64,000 nucleotides of DNA from Eublepharis macularius (taxonomy: Eukaryota > Chordata > Lepidosauria > Squamata > Eublepharidae): positions 4,415,001 through 4,479,000 of the forward strand of contig NC_072800.1 of the NCBI RefSeq assembly GCF_028583425.1, read 5' to 3'. Under the pieces are notes generated by a model. That model was not told the DNA's origin. It did no database searches and saw nothing but the letters and a program-made list of their open reading frames with translations. The translations under genes and the position numbers were made by a program. Each line of letters begins with the position of its first letter. Position 1 is the first letter of the stretch. Shown in pieces: positions 30,957 through 44,217 of this stretch.

Positions 30957-31153
30957 AGAGCCAAGCTACAAGTGGCGTCTGACACAAGTTGGACACTTGT
31001 CAGCTTCCCTCAAGTTTTGATGGGAAATGTAGGCATCCTGCTCTTGCAGCTGTAATGGAGAGCCAAGCTGTAAAACCAGGACGCCTACATTTCCCATCAA
31101 AACTTGAGGTAAGCTGACAAGTGTCCAACCTGTATCACTTGTAGCTTGGCTCT
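30957..31153. mobile_element. Foldback (palindromic) MITE
   Basis: Outer ends agagccaagctacaagtg and cacttgtagcttggctct are perfect inverted repeats of 18 bp. The similarity continues inward through cttgtcagctt.cctcaagttttgatgggaaatgtaggc and its complement, so nearly the whole ~197 bp folds into one hairpin. No convincing duplication flanks it. Superfamily unresolved. Confidence 0.8.
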
Positions 31154-31154
31154 A

Positions 31155-31448
31155 AGACGTCCCCTTCATATTGCCTCTTATCACTGACATGTAGTGGCTG
31201 AATGCCTCTGGATATGGAGGCTCCCTTTAGACTGCTTTCAAGCATTATTGGATAATGCAAGCTTGATGCACTAAAGCAATCATTTGGAACTGTTCCCCCC
31301 CGCATGGGAAACAGGTAAACCCAGTTGCAAACAAGTGCTGTAGTGCATTGATAGTACATTCTCCAATGATGTTTGAAAGCTGCCTTAGTCACTCCGCGTA
31401 GTACCAACCCATCTTCCATGAATCTGTCCAATTCTCTGTTAAAGCCAT
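31155..31448. other. unassigned non-coding DNA
   Basis: Nothing recognised. Confidence 0.3.
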
Positions 31449-31449
31449 C

Positions 31450-31740
<291 letters not shown>

Positions 31741-31892
31741 GTCTGCCTTTCTCACTGAGATCCAAGGCAGATCACAACAGTGCAAGTGAAAATACAACTA
31801 TGTTAGTGGCCATTATTGCTTCCACTGGGAGTGACTCTCAGAGAGAGTCAGGCTCCTAGTCACAGCACGCCACCAGCATTCATGATACACGA

Positions 31893-32148
31893 TGAGAGCC
31901 GGTTTGGTGTAGTAGTTAAGAGCATGGGACTCTAATCTGGAGAACCGGGTTTGATTCCCCACTCCTCCGCTTGAAGCCAGCTGGGTAACCTTGGGCTAGT
32001 CACAGCTCTTCCAGAACTCTCTCAGTCTCACCCACCTCACAGGGTGATTGTTGTTGTGGGGATAATAATGAAATACTTTGTAAACTGCTCTGAGTAGGTG
32101 TTAAGCTATCCTGAAGGTCAGTATATAAAATTGAATGTTGTTGTTGTT
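31893..32148 (+). mobile_element. MIR-like tRNA SINE
   Basis: Head gagccggtttggtgtagtag, B-box-like gggtttgattcc, CORE-like middle and a tail ending in (GTT)n. Confidence 0.85.
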
Positions 32149-32165
32149 ATAAGGAGCAGAGGAAT

Positions 32166-32168
<3 letters not shown>

Positions 32169-32254
<86 letters not shown>
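32169..32254. repeat. (TC)n(CA)n microsatellite
   Basis: About 54 bp of TC dinucleotides followed by about 32 bp of CA. Confidence 0.97.
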
Positions 32255-32257
<3 letters not shown>

Positions 32258-32259
32258 CC

Positions 32260-32990
32260 AATACTTATGTGGGTTGCTTGGCCAAGCTAATGGAGGGTGG
32301 GGAGGAATTCCTTCCCAATGTCAAATAGGGAAATTTGTTAAACTATAAGCAAAACTTACCCGGTACTGGTTAGAAACTCTCTAATTGCCTGCAGGGGTTG
32401 CCCTTCCTCATTCCGGAGTCTCTGATTGGGAGGAAAGGAGACTGAACAGAGCACAGCCACCAGAGCTTCACTCATGCAGATAGTGCGTGGGTGCGCGTGT
32501 GTGCACGCATCCTGACTTGGTTGCTTTGGCCACCTTGTGTTCATTGGGAACTGGAAGAGAGAGCCACTCCTTGCTGATTTTGGCAGTCTGCTTTCTGCCT
32601 GGGTCAGGAGAAAGAGTTCCCGCAGGGCTGGTGGTTTCATAACCACTTGTTACGAAGAAATAAAAACATTAATTGGGAGTTTCAGATTGTAACTCCTCTG
32701 CATCAGATTGTAAGATTTCTTTAAAAATGTGGTCTCATTTACCTCTCCCTCAAACATCTCAAGCAACCTCATGCACAATGTGAATTATTTAAATGTATGT
32801 TGTAAAATTATGTGAAGCTCTGTTACCCATGAATGAACTATAACCATATTTCTCCCCCTCATAATAAGTATAGTTACCCTCCACTAAGCAATGTATCTAT
32901 TAAGATGCTAGCACTGAAGGCTGCCTGGAAAAGCAGTAAGACAGATCAGGACTATCTGGAGTTGTTGAATGGCTGGAGGAAGATTGTGGA
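32260..32990. other. unassigned non-coding DNA
   Basis: No gene or repeat recognised. Confidence 0.3.
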
Positions 32991-32994
32991 ACAT

Positions 32995-33195
32995 GCTCAG
33001 ATTTGGGGTCAGGTAGCAATTTTCCCCAGGCCAGTTTGGCTAGGGATACTGATGGTGTTTTGCCATCTTCTGGACATGGAGCAGGGGTCACTGGGGTGTG
33101 TGTGTATGGGGGAGGTAGTTGTGAATGTACTACATTGTGCAAGGGGTTGGACTAGATGACCCTGGAGATCCCATCCAACCCTATGATTCTATCTG
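32995..33195 (+). mobile_element. CR1 LINE 3' end
   Basis: Contains ttgccatcttctggacatgg, caaggggttggactagatga, and ends with ccctatgattctat, the CR1 3' terminus. Confidence 0.88.
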
Positions 33196-33459
33196 TTGGC
33201 TACTTTTAATTCACACATTCCTAGATAAAGCCTTGGTGCTGAAAACAGGTTCTGGGGCTGAGAGATGCTGCAATTAAGTTCTGTAGAGTGAGACGTTCTC
33301 ATCCGCATTCAGAACGATCCGTGTAAACTCTGGCAGCGGTAACTCCGGACTCATCTGGAGTTAAAGGGTGTGATCTTAAGTAGCTGTGTGGAGTGGGGGG
33401 TGGGGGAGGGAGTTCGAGGAAACCCGACTCCCAATATATGCGCCAAACCTGTGTCAGTT

Positions 33460-34149
33460 TGAGTCTTTCACACTGGAACACGCGTGGGGCGTCGCGATGG
33501 CTTTGCCTTTGACCTGGGTCTGCGTGTGCGCGTGTGGATGAGGGAACGAGAGGGAGGACACGAGAAGAAAAGACCCCCGTCGCTGAAACCTCCGTCTTGA
33601 CCTCTCCGTCTGCGGTGGGAGGAGGAAGACCCCGCAGCGGCAGCGTGAGCACCGGGGCCGTCCCCGTCCGCCGCTTTCAGCACCATGGACAGCGGGCGGG
33701 GGCCGGCAGCGCGGAGCCGGCGGTGAGGGCGCCGCGCAGCCATTCCGAGGGAGAGGGGGACGTCGGAGCGCGGCGAGCGCCGCCGAGCGCCCCTCGCTCT
33801 CCCTGCCCACTTTCCCAAGCTGGCTCGGTGCTGAGGGAGGGAGCTTCGCACGCAGTCCTGAGCAGCAGGGGCGGACGGAGCTGCCAGGTAGCGGCGGAGA
33901 AAGGCGTCGGGAAGACTCCGCTCTCCAGCCATCCCGAGGGCTCGACCCTCCGCCTCTCTCGCCCTCTCTGCCTCCCCCCCCCCGAAGCCAATCGTGCCCC
34001 ATCCAGCCTTGCCAGGAATATGCTTGGGCTGGCGCAGCCGGGGCTCCGGTGCCTGATCGCCGCCTAACCGCCGCCGTCCTCCTTCCTTGCGGGAACGTGC
34101 TTTTCTTGGCATTACCCTGATGTGACTTTTCCCTCCCTCTCGCGCTGGA
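33460..34149 (+). promoter_or_regulatory. VSTM2A: GC/CpG-rich VSTM2A promoter and 5' UTR region
   Basis: A dense run of CG dinucleotides (for example 33480-33800 and 33890-33960) ends directly at the exon 1 start codon, unlike the AT-rich surroundings, as expected for a CpG-island promoter. No TATA box is evident and the transcription start cannot be placed. A second GC-rich patch with a (CCCG)n run lies in intron 1 at about 34690-34960. Long open frames on both strands here (up to 265 codons) are a consequence of low stop-codon density in GC-rich DNA. Confidence 0.75.
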
Positions 34150-34228
34150 ATGATGGGGGTCTTTGGGGCTTATGTTGGATTCCTTTTCTTGTCGGTGTTG
34201 TATATTCAGCAAGGACTTTCTTCTCAAG
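34150..34228 (+). CDS. VSTM2A: VSTM2A coding exon 1 (signal peptide)
   Basis: Starts with tandem ATGs and encodes 26 codons plus one base: [20 protein letters not shown] then QGLSSQ. The length, the MMG start and the QQGLSSQ ending are what I know for vertebrate VSTM2A. The segment is a hydrophobic signal peptide (about residues 3-19), so the protein enters the secretory pathway. A canonical donor, gtaag, follows in phase 1; the last G combines with CC of exon 2 to give Ala27. VSTM2A is a secreted or membrane-associated Ig-domain protein; published work links the family member to preadipocyte commitment and Wnt/BMP signalling, which cannot be seen from sequence. Confidence 0.93.
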
Positions 34229-36317
34229 GTAAGACCAGCGTTTTTGCCCACTTTGGAGGGGTGGGTGGTGTGCTATGGTGGAAGGAAAGAGGCTGTCATC
34301 ATAGGGGGTAGCCGTGCGGAATGGAAGCATCGCCCCCCACCCTGAAAAACAGGGAGAAGTTCGCCTGAAGTGAACGTGAATCGAACCTACTGCGCTCGAC
34401 TTGTGAACGTGAAGACAGCACAGCCAGCTAGGGAGAGGCGACGTTGTTTGTGTACAATGTCTGTTTTTTTGTTTTTTTTTTAAAACTGGATATGTGGGTT
34501 TGAACTGTAAGTAGCATGCCGCGCTCAGCCCTTCTCTTCAGGGTTCATTCAACCAGAGACAGGAAAGCGATCTTTCTTGTCTCCCTTAAATATTGAAGTC
34601 TCTTGGAAATCCTCGCAACACCCCCCTCCCCCACCCCGGCCTCATTTCCCATATTTTCGAGCCTCGGTTTTCGTCTGGCGAGTCTCTTATTCCCCAAGAC
34701 ACACGCCCGCCCCCCCGCCCGCCCGCCCGCCCCCGCCACCCGGCCGAGGGCGCCTCTCGCATTCCAAGCAGCGCCTGCTCTGCAGAATCCACCCAGTTGC
34801 TTGAGAGTTCGAGGGCTGCAGTAATCATTTCAGCACCACGGACAGATCATATCAGGGCTACCCGCCGAACGCTGCGCCAGGCGGGAACCCCGTCGACGCG
34901 GCTCGCTCCCCGCCGCTTGTTTATTTGCTCTCCCTGTAGGCAGAGGCCGAGGGTGGCCGGGAAGAGGCAGGCGGAGAACGCAGACATGCCACCTCTTTCC
35001 CTTTTGAGAAGGTGGATATGCATCACAAACTGAAAACAGTGCTGGGGGGCGGAGAATCTTTGCAAAAATCGAAACAGCACGGAGAGGGTCTTCAAAAACC
35101 TCCTGCCTGCTTGGAAATGTATGTACTTAAAAAGTCAAGGCTGATCAGGTTTGATCTCAGTTCATCGTTCATCTCCAAGTCCCAATCTTCGATCGAGTGC
35201 CTTGAATAAAAGATTTTAACTCCAACTATTTCAGTCTTCTCTGCGTCAACCTGTAACAACACATAGTTGAAGGAAGTGGTTGCGTTTCTCTGTCTTTTCT
35301 AATCACTCTAAGTTGTTGCTGTTGATGATATCATTATTTATTATATTTGTATTTTCACTGAGGACTTCAAAGAGTTAGACTGGCTGGTTCTCATTCTATT
35401 CCTTGTAAAAAGGAGACGATGCCCAAGGAATGTTGAGGCAATTATGACTTCTGTTAAGACATATCCTAGGATTCTGAAATATGCTGTCAGATGTTATCCT
35501 GTATTGCATGTTCAGAAGGGGGTAGTCATATTGAAATGCTAGGGCTGAACTAAGGAGGTGAGCAATTTTTAGCTTGTGAATCTCTTAGACTAAAACAAGA
35601 ACTTACCTTGAATTGACGGTACAAGCAAAATTTTTAAAAAATAAGCAGCTGATAGGACTCAGTGTGAAATATGCATCATGGCACTCTGCTGACTAGCGAT
35701 CACCCCAAAAGCCTTTCCAGTTAGCTGGATCACATTTAATAATTCACAAGCTATAAGCTCACCTATGAAATGCTATAAATCGCCAAGCCTGAATTTCCAG
35801 ATGGCTTTCCCCTGAACTCCTCATCAAGCATGCTGAAATATCGCCTTACAGTGAATAACTGGGTTTAATTAGTTGTAACTTTGCAAACCCAAATGAGAAT
35901 GGGGGGAGAGGGACGTAGTTTTCCATTAGCCAGACTGGAGTGACTTACTAGACAATAAGGGAGCAAGAATTTTTGGTGGAGAAAGAAAAGATAAAGCACA
36001 ACAAAAATATATGGTGTTGAAAAGAGATGAAAATAAGAATGAGTTAGAGGAAGGGCAATGAAGGCTGCAAGGTAAACACTTACACAACAACCATCGTAAA
36101 CACTTACCTTGAAGTAAAATCCACTCCACCCTGAGCACAGGATAAATCTGTATATTTATTTATAAGGAAACCCTAATAACTACAATAGAATCTACTCCCA
36201 AGTAAATGCATGAGATTGCAGTCAAAGGAAAGGAGTTTAGAAACAAAGTAAGGGGGGCGGGAAAGTGGGGGAAACTGGGGAAAAGGAGTCCCATTAAGAC
36301 ATGCTTTTCTCTTGCAG
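34229..36317 (+). other. VSTM2A intron 1
   Basis: Canonical gt...ag ends. It holds the GC-rich patch at 34690-34960 with a (CCCG)n run near 34710-34733. No transposon recognised, unlike introns 2 and 3; otherwise unassigned. Confidence 0.8.
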
Positions 36318-36484
36318 CCAAATTTACTGAATTCCCTCGAAATGTCACAGCCACGGAGGGGCAGAATGTGGAGATGTCGTGTGCATTCCAGAGTGGCTCT
36401 GCCTCAGTGTATCTGGAAATCCAGTGGTGGTTTCTGCGGGCAGCTGAGGACCAAGAGCCCGGAGCAGAGGTGACCGGCACTCAG
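36318..36484 (+). CDS. VSTM2A: VSTM2A coding exon 2 (first half of Ig V-set domain)
   Basis: Acceptor ttctcttgcag, then 167 nt encoding the end of Ala27 to Gln82, then donor gtacca. It reads [30 protein letters not shown] and LEIQWWFLR, matching VSTM2A closely. It contains an N-glycosylation sequon (N35-V-T), the B-strand cysteine (C48) of the Ig fold and the core Trp pair (W63-W64). The partner cysteine (YECRV motif in the family) would be in exon 4, which is not in this window. The frame is phase 1 in and phase 0 out. About 2.1 kb from exon 1. Confidence 0.95.
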
Positions 36485-39400
36485 GTACCAGTCTGCAGCC
36501 CCAGACTGCCCCAAACCACACAAGGCTCAAGGGACCAGGAAAAGTCCTGAGTAATGAGGACTTCAGCAGCAGCAGCAGCAGCAGAAATCAACCTAGAAGC
36601 AGCCCCCATTAGGGGCTGGAACGATCAGCCCCTCCGTTGCTTAGTTTGGGGTAGATTTCAGAGCCTGAGAAATGTGTATGTCTAGATAACGCCCTCCTTA
36701 TCGAGGAACCATTTCCACCCAATGGCAGAGTACAAGCAGATATCTCTCCCACACTGGATTCAATGCCATCTGAAACCTTAAGATGTGCAGATGTGCCGGA
36801 GGCCAAGACCTCATTTTGTCCTTCCATTAAGAAAACTGTTTGCTGTAATTATTTTCCTTCAGGCGATCCTTGTTCATCCTGCATTTTTCCAGGTTTACAG
36901 ATATATGGGAACAAACTAGTCTTGCTCGCACACCCAATAACACCCTACTGTGTCTGTGATTTCTGAAAAACAGACAGGCTCTGTTTCCTCCGTTCTACCA
37001 ATTTTGTCCTAGTTCTGAAAATCACCGTTTTCCAGTGCCGTTGTTTTTTCCTTCTGAACCATAGCTGAACAATTCACTCGTTATCTCTAAAATTTTCATT
37101 TCTTACACGCACACACATGCAAGTTTCTATGTTAAAAATTCCTTTGAGCTATACTGACTGCAGCAGAATTCAGTTTTCTGCTAGCAAAAGGCATGTGAAC
37201 CTGCACACTTGTTTGCGAGGTGCCCCAGATTTGGAAGGCTGCCTGCACTGATAGGCATTAAATAATAGTGCATTTCAACCAATCAGCTTCCCTCCAAGCC
37301 ATGCAGCAGACTAGCTAGCTGTAGCAGGGAAGAAGGGTCCCTTTCTGCCTATAGGTGGTGCACTGAGCATGCAAGTCTTCCCCGAGAAAGAATCCCTGAT
37401 GTTAATCAGCCCTTTCCCAGCCATTAGTCCCCATAAGATTTCACTGTTCTGCACTTATGGGGAAGCGGTGCCTCCTCCTTGCTTGGTGCATCCAAGGCTT
37501 TGCAACCCTGCTCATTTCTAGTAAATGTCTAAGTGGTTAAAGAAATTATTTATCTACAGATAACTCTTCTTCTAATCCAGAAGGAACAAATGCCAGGTAC
37601 TCTAAGGTATAAGAGAAATTTTGCAAAACCTAAGTGTGTACAATGAAAAACTCCTCAGACATCATTTGATGGGTGGATCTCCTTTGGGCTTAATCAAAAC
37701 TAACAGATACATTTCCAGGATGTCTAGAAAATTCATTTGAGCTTCAGATGCCCTCGGCACCGGTTGGTGAAGGGAATGTCCCCTCCATACCGCAGTGCCA
37801 AGGAACTCAGACAAGTAGGAGGGGAGCCCCATTCATCGCAGAAATGCCACGGTGGGGCCAATATAGACCACTTTTGCATTGGGCTGTGCCCAAATTCAGC
37901 TGGTTTGAGGTCCAGCATGAAATGGATCTGGAACGCTGTGGGATGGATCCAACCATCCTTCAGCCTAAGAGCCCTTCCTCTACCTGAAACGACTCTCCTT
38001 TCAAAGGAAGAGCTCCTTGTTGGAGGAAGGCTTGAAACTTAGCTCAGTGGAGTGGTAGGACAGGGGTTGGAGACATCTCATGAAAATCCTGTGCATCTTC
38101 CCTCTCCGTTCAGAGCTTGGCCTAAATCTGGACACAATCCCAATTTAAACTTGGCCATTGATTTTTTAAAAAAAATCAGACATGAACTCTGTATCTCACA
38201 TCCCCACTCGTGGAGTGTTTGACAAAACCCAGGACTGCTCTCTCTTTCCCAGGGAGTGATGACAGTAAACCCGTGAGAAACTCAGACCTTCTCAAAATTG
38301 CCTTACATACATCCAAATTACCTTTCAGAGTCATCTGAACAGATGTTCTAGTTTCACAGATGTTCTAGTTACCACCCGGGTCTCTTGCCCTTCTTCACAT
38401 CTGTTCTCTCTGTATCTGCTTTGTTGTGCACAGTAAAGAGTAATTCTAACAAGAAACTACTGCTAGAAAAGGGGGCAGGGGTGGTCCTTGTGGAGCATTT
38501 ACCTGTTTAAAGTGCCAAAAAAGAATTTTCTGCTATTTGGTTGTTCCCATCTCCCAAAATTCTATACACAACTAGGAAAGCCTTCCACGGATAATAGGAG
38601 GCCTGGCAGAAAGTCAAGAAATACCAGACTAAGGGGGAAGTCCTTCCCCACCCTTCTTTCCTAGAACTGAAATTATTTTCTTTTTTAAATCCCCTAAAAT
38701 ATGACAGCACTTCACATTTTGCCATTCAGGGGACTGTTTCTTGACTGGTCATAAGAAATCAGTGGAAGAAAATAATGAACTGAGAGCAGCTCGCAGTCAC
38801 AAGGCGTCAAACGCCACCTGCTCTTCCATGGCAGCTCCTGGGCCGTGTTCTTTGCTGCTTGCGCCTCCTAAATGGCAATGGCGCATATTACGCATTCCCC
38901 ACATTCAAATAAAATTCGCTACTGAAGTTCATAGAAGAGAGATTTGAGAAGACATTTGGAGGCAAAACGATTTCAGCTCTGCTCTCTCCTCATCCAGGCC
39001 AAAACATAACCCTAAAAATCTCTCCCTCCATCAGACCCAAGGGTCCAGTCAGCCTGGCATCCTGTGCCCAGAAATGGCTCCTGAGAGCCAGAGGAGGATG
39101 GCAACAGCCCTCCCTGGCTCTTTTTTCCTAGCATCTGGTCATCAGAGATGAACTGGCTTGGAACACCCTTTGGAAGACAGAGGCTCCGTGAATACAGCTA
39201 ATCATTTCCTAAAGACTCTGAAGCAAGAGAACTTTGCCACGTTTTGTGGCAAGCAGGGCAGGCAGCTTCATGTCACCCTGAGCAGAGGCACAAGCACTTC
39301 CCTGGAACCTGAAAGTACTTGATAACTGTAATACCTGGAGGCCTGTTTCTCTGACTGGACCAGCTTAGCAGGTGTGGAACTCATTCAACAGCCTTTGAAT

Positions 39401-41075
39401 CAGTTTCCAAAACCGTCCCTCCTTTTCAGGTGTGGCTTAACCTAAGCAACCTCACTGGAGCCCTATTCACTAATTACAGTGAATGCCCATATCATCTGTG
39501 TATGGTGCACACTGGACTGTTATCTGTACATGCATCGAGTAATTTTCATGTTACACTCCCTAGCCATACAGTTCAACATGTGATTGAAATTGCACATCTA
39601 ACCAAGTACTGATCCCCGGTTTCAGTCATAAAGAGAATGCACATTGGATCTTTCTTACAAACAGATTTATGCATGTACAGGCATGATAGACGAGCATTTA
39701 CTGTTACGTGTGAACAGATCTAGGGCTGTGGATTGGTCAGAGGGGAAAGGGAACCCATGGATGCCCCCCTGAGTCCCTGGAAGGAATGGAATGAATAAAG
39801 CCATTAAAAAGAACTCATAAGGCATTTCAAGGCGGAATGTGTGAGGCCTAATAAGCACAGCAGAAAGTGTCATGTTGTGTGGAAGGCCCATATTCAAGGA
39901 AGGCTCTGAGGCCGGAGACGTTAGCCATCTATTTAGGGCCCCAGACAAAATGGCTGCTTCCGCGTAAGCCCTCCTCCCTCAGCCAGAGGAAACTGCCCCT
40001 CCCTTTCCCCATTGCTGGCTCTTCATGGTCGGGCCTTGGAGGGGCAGGATCAAAACATACTATAGGGGCGTAGGAAGGAAGAAGTCTCCAGTTCCACCGC
40101 AGGGGAAGGGTTTTTATTGTTCTGTTTGAATATAAAGCCTCAGGAAAAGGACTGGCAAATCCTTTTCTCTGATGGGTTAGATTTCCACATAATTCATATT
40201 GAAAAGGTCTGGGGATTTGTTGGTTTGTTTTAGGATTGGTAACCCATGGCACTCTGAGGGGGCATGTCAATTGGGGAGCCATTGGCTGGACAGAGTTATG
40301 TCACTTACAGGGAAACCATGGAAGTGATGTCATATGGCTCTATGAACAGCTGGAAACACTATGATTTTCCCTTACTGTACCCTCCCAAGCTTTGCCCCAA
40401 AGCTCCAGGAATTTCCCAGCCTGGAGCTGGCAACCCTAGTTCTTCCACTCCCAGTGAGTAACTGGTAATCCTAGTTGGTTGGTTTGTTAACATGTAGGAA
40501 CATTAAAAAGCACACCCCAACCTGGTGGAGTCTGAAGAGACTGGGCCTGGCCTGGCCTGGCCTGGCCTGCCCAGGTCAGCACCATCTCTGGGCCTTTGTG
40601 CCAGCTGCCGCTGAGCCTGGGCGTTGTCTACGGCCTTTGAGCTGCAATCAGGGCTCACACATGGTACAGCTTCAGTGGATGACTTGCACTGGAAGGCTAA
40701 CTCTTCGTTTTGCTAATTTTAGTCAATTGGCTGGATGGCTTTTTCTTCTTTTCTGCAAGCCGTAGTACACTTTGACGCCCTTCCGCCCCAGCAGGTCCTT
40801 CACACTCTTAATCTGGCCTGGTCTTCTCCTACTCCACCCTAGAAACACCCTTGATCTAAACGGCACCTGGGACCTAAGGAGGAGCAGCCTTGGCCAACAT
40901 AGACCATCACCACAGACTTAGAGCAGGGGGAAATATCAGGGTGGGACAGAGGACTAGAGGCTCTCAGGCAGTTGCAAGCGGGGAGCCGAGAAGGGAGGAA
41001 GGAAGTGATGCTGTGCCCTGACGCTGGCAATTTCTTGCTTCTTGTATGTAAAAACAAGTATCTATTCCCCAACAG
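36485..41075 (+). other. VSTM2A intron 2
   Basis: Canonical gt...ag ends, about 4.6 kb. It has a short (AGC)n at about 36567-36585 and a TAGGGTTGCC-type element at about 40230-40440 (aggattggtaacccatggc to ctggcaaccctag). No exon-like segment of other genes seen. Confidence 0.75.
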
Positions 41076-41126
41076 GTGGAGCTCTTACCAGAGAGAGATC
41101 TGGACAATGACGGAACAAAAATAAGC
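41076..41126 (+). CDS. VSTM2A: VSTM2A coding exon 3 (51-nt micro-exon)
   Basis: Acceptor ctattccccaacag, then 17 codons VELLPERDLDNDGTKIS, then donor gtgagt, phase 0 on both sides. It matches the family segment that follows exon 2 and would be missed by open-frame searches. Being a multiple of three, it could be skipped without a frameshift. The family continues with TVKVQGNDISHKL; I searched by eye for that and the YECRV region to 64000 and did not find them, so the rest of the gene lies beyond the window. Confidence 0.9.
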
Positions 41127-41760
41127 GTGAGTATATAATCAAATAGACATCACTGTTAGGATCTCAGTTCTTTCCCATTTGTTTTGTTCGCCTTCGTTGG
41201 GAACCATCCTCGGGCACAGGGGAAGTGGGTCCATTCTGGTGCTTTCCTTCATCCTAGCCCCGTTGCATTGTTTTTGGAGGCTGTTGCTCTGATGGTATTG
41301 CTTTTTCATATTTCGTAATCCACCTCAGCAGAAGGGGATGCGTTGATGGCCAGTGAAGGAAAGACCCATCTCTTGCCCTGCGTAAACCATCAACTGCAGG
41401 CATCCGGAGCATCACGAGATTCCACACAGCCTATGGGGATCCAAAGGCCTCCCACGCTGCACACAGAGGCAGAGGCCTTTGTCCTGAGTGACCCCAGGGC
41501 CTCCTGCTCCTGCCTTTAGACTCTGATCATTCCTGGCCTTCTTCTGAGGCCAATTCTGCTCCAATCAGAAATCTTCCATTTAGTGCAAGTATCAATTCTG
41601 AAATTGTCATTCGTGACAATTTATGCAATAAATGTTGGAAGGAAGGAATCACGAGTGGCAGGTCAAGTGGTGGGCAACAAATATGAAAACATTTTTGGGG
41701 GCAGATGGGTTCCTTTAAAAAAATGATAAACTTTGAGGATATTCCATAGACTTAGAGAAC

Positions 41761-42003
41761 AACAACATTAGATTCATATACTGCCCTTCAGGATGACTTA
41801 ACTCCCACTCAGAGTGGTTTAGAAAGCATGTTATTATTATCCTCCTGACAATCACCCTGTGAGGTGGGTGGGGCTGAGAGAGCTCTGAGAGAGCTGTGAC
41901 TGGCCCAAGGTCACCTAGCTGGCTTCAAGTGGAGGAGTGGGGAATCAAACCCGGATCTCCAGATTAGAGCCCTGCCGCTCTTAACCACTACACCAAACTG
42001 GCA
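41761..42003 (-). mobile_element. MIR-like tRNA SINE, minus strand, in VSTM2A intron 3
   Basis: Starts with aacaacaacattagattcat and atactgcccttcaggatgac; ends ctacaccaaactggc. Complete reverse copy of the family. Confidence 0.85.
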
Positions 42004-43830
42004 AAGGTTAATGTTATCCTCCCAAATTTTGGACAATCTATCCAAAGGCCTCTTTCATAAATAAACGTGTCACATCAAATGCTGTTTAACAGAAGGAAAA
42101 CTAGAGACTTTTCCACATGCGGCTGCACCCTGCCGTGGTGAAACTTGGTTTCTGCCACAATTTTCCTTTACTACGGCCCTCATCCGGCTCTCCCTCCACG
42201 AGAATCTGTGAGAAAGGAAGTACCGGGGCTTGCTTCTCTAACAGGAATTTTGTTTTAGGCAAATAGGCTGGGCAATGATGCCTCATTTCTGTTGCTGGCT
42301 GTACAATCATGTCTTAGATAGACGAATGTTGAGGGAAACCAAAAAAGTTACATGAAGACTAGTGAGATGTCATGTGCTCTTTCTGTGTGTGCATACACAC
42401 CCACACACCCACAAATCCATCCCTGAGGCTCTCTCTAGACGTGCAGGTTTTTAAAGAGTTGGGTTCCCTGGACCCTACTCGAATTCCCTGCAGCTACACA
42501 GCAGCTTTGGGGAATAGCTGTTAAAAATAAAGGAGACCCTAAAGGGCCTCAGAATGCCTCCGTGGGGGGAGGGGCTCCTCCCACCCCCCTCAAGCCATTT
42601 TCCCTGTCAAAATAGCACAGGAGGGAGGTTCTTCCCCTGTTTCTTTCTGTTCCACATGGATTGTTCTGTGTTGTTTTCCACATCTAGACAGACCCTAAGT
42701 TATCACCATTATTGCTTAAAGCAAAATGTTACAGCAAACTTGGTTATGGAGGGTCTTCCTCAGACAAAACCTCTGAGGAGGTTAGAAGGAACCTAAAACC
42801 ATTGTGATAAGATTAATGGAATTTCTTGGGGGAATTCATCGGTCTCTAGTCGTGGAATCAGTTCATATGGTCCACTGAAATAGCAGTAATTGAAAGTCAA
42901 GCTGTCTCCTGTAACAGCTGATATGTGAGAGCCATTTTATACAACCGAGCTATCATATGGTTGTGTAAATATCTATTATATTAACCTGCCTTTAATCTCT
43001 GCTTAGCCTATCAAAATTCACTCTGAACTGACTTGGCAATCAGGTAAATTTCTGCCTACATAAAGGCTTTGAGCTCTTCTGATCATATCACATAATAAAT
43101 GCCTGTCTGGCAGTGACAGCAACGATACATGCAACACCCGGAAATTAACAAATAGTTGTGGCAAGGCTTCTAGGCACGGGGCTGCACTCCCAATGACGTC
43201 GGGTCCTAGTGACTTCTGAACCTACCTGCCTCTTCTGGCATGGACTTAGTCCTCTCCCTTCACCTCTGCAAAGCCGTCCAAAGAGGCAGAAGGGGCAGGG
43301 AAGCCCTAATTCACGCTAAGAGAAGTGTCTTCCGAAAGACCATCAGGGGCTCTTAGTGATCAGGAGTGTATCTGTGCTAGAGGCCTTTTGAATCTTTTCA
43401 GTCTCATTTCAGAGCTAAACACTAACGGTGCCAGCAAAGTGAATGTATCCAGATCATTTGTCTGAGAATGGCAGTATAAATAGCACTGTGTCCACTCAAT
43501 ATCGTGCCCAAATCTTTGTGGATCATATATGAATAGGAATGCGGATCAAACCCACAGTTCCTGGGCTCAAAATAGAAATGGACCCAGTCCATCAACCTGG
43601 ATTTTGGAACGGCTGAATGGCATTTCCCTGCAAAGTTCTAAGTGGCTCAAATGATAACATGAGATTCTGTAGATGCACAGAATGGGCTGCTTAGTTTAGC
43701 TCTACTTTTGGTATTAGCCACAGACATTTGCTGAAGATCATACAGAGCTAAGTGTGATTTTATGGCTCTGCAGAACGACGGGCAGACCCAGGAGAGTTTC
43801 AGGAACAAAAAATATCCCTGGGGTTTCCCG
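42004..43830. other. VSTM2A intron 3, unassigned part
   Basis: No repeats or exons recognised. Confidence 0.35.
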
Positions 43831-43835
43831 TGTTC

Positions 43836-44154
43836 TAGGGTGGCCTGATCCTTATACCCTCCCAGTGGGGGGAGGGGACCTGACACTTACTTCATGCCTC
43901 TGGTGTGGTCCTCCTTGTGCATATGTGCTCCTGGCGCATGTGTGATGATGTCACTTCCAGGATGATGTCACCTCCTCCTGCACGTGTGTTCCTGGCGCAT
44001 GTGTGATGATGTCACATGTTCCTGGGGTGCCTGCCAGTGGCAGGTGATCTCCAGGGGTTTTTCCACCTCCTGCCAATTGCTAGAGGATCGGCAGGCAGCA
44101 GGGCAAACTCCTGGCAGTTTGCCCACCACTGGCGGGCACCTGGGAACCCTAATG
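43836..44154. mobile_element. TAGGGTTGCC-ended non-autonomous element
   Basis: Begins tagggtggcctgatccttat and ends cacctgggaaccctaa, inverted-repeat ends of the family seen at 59741, 60440, 45491 and 52470. A shared tgttc on both sides may be a 5-bp duplication. The interior has repeated gcatgtgtgatgatgtcac segments (about 43935 and 43997). Confidence 0.6.
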
Positions 44155-44217
44155 TTCTGGGACGCTTCTCTTCCCAGCATGCAGTGGTGTAAACAAAGGG
44201 GCTTGGATCATTCCCCT

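Noticed and set aside
33454..34251. 265-codon open frame on the minus strand across the VSTM2A 5' region
   Set aside because: Low stop density in CpG-rich DNA; Arg/Gly/Pro/Ala-rich with no domain, antisense to the exon 1 start.
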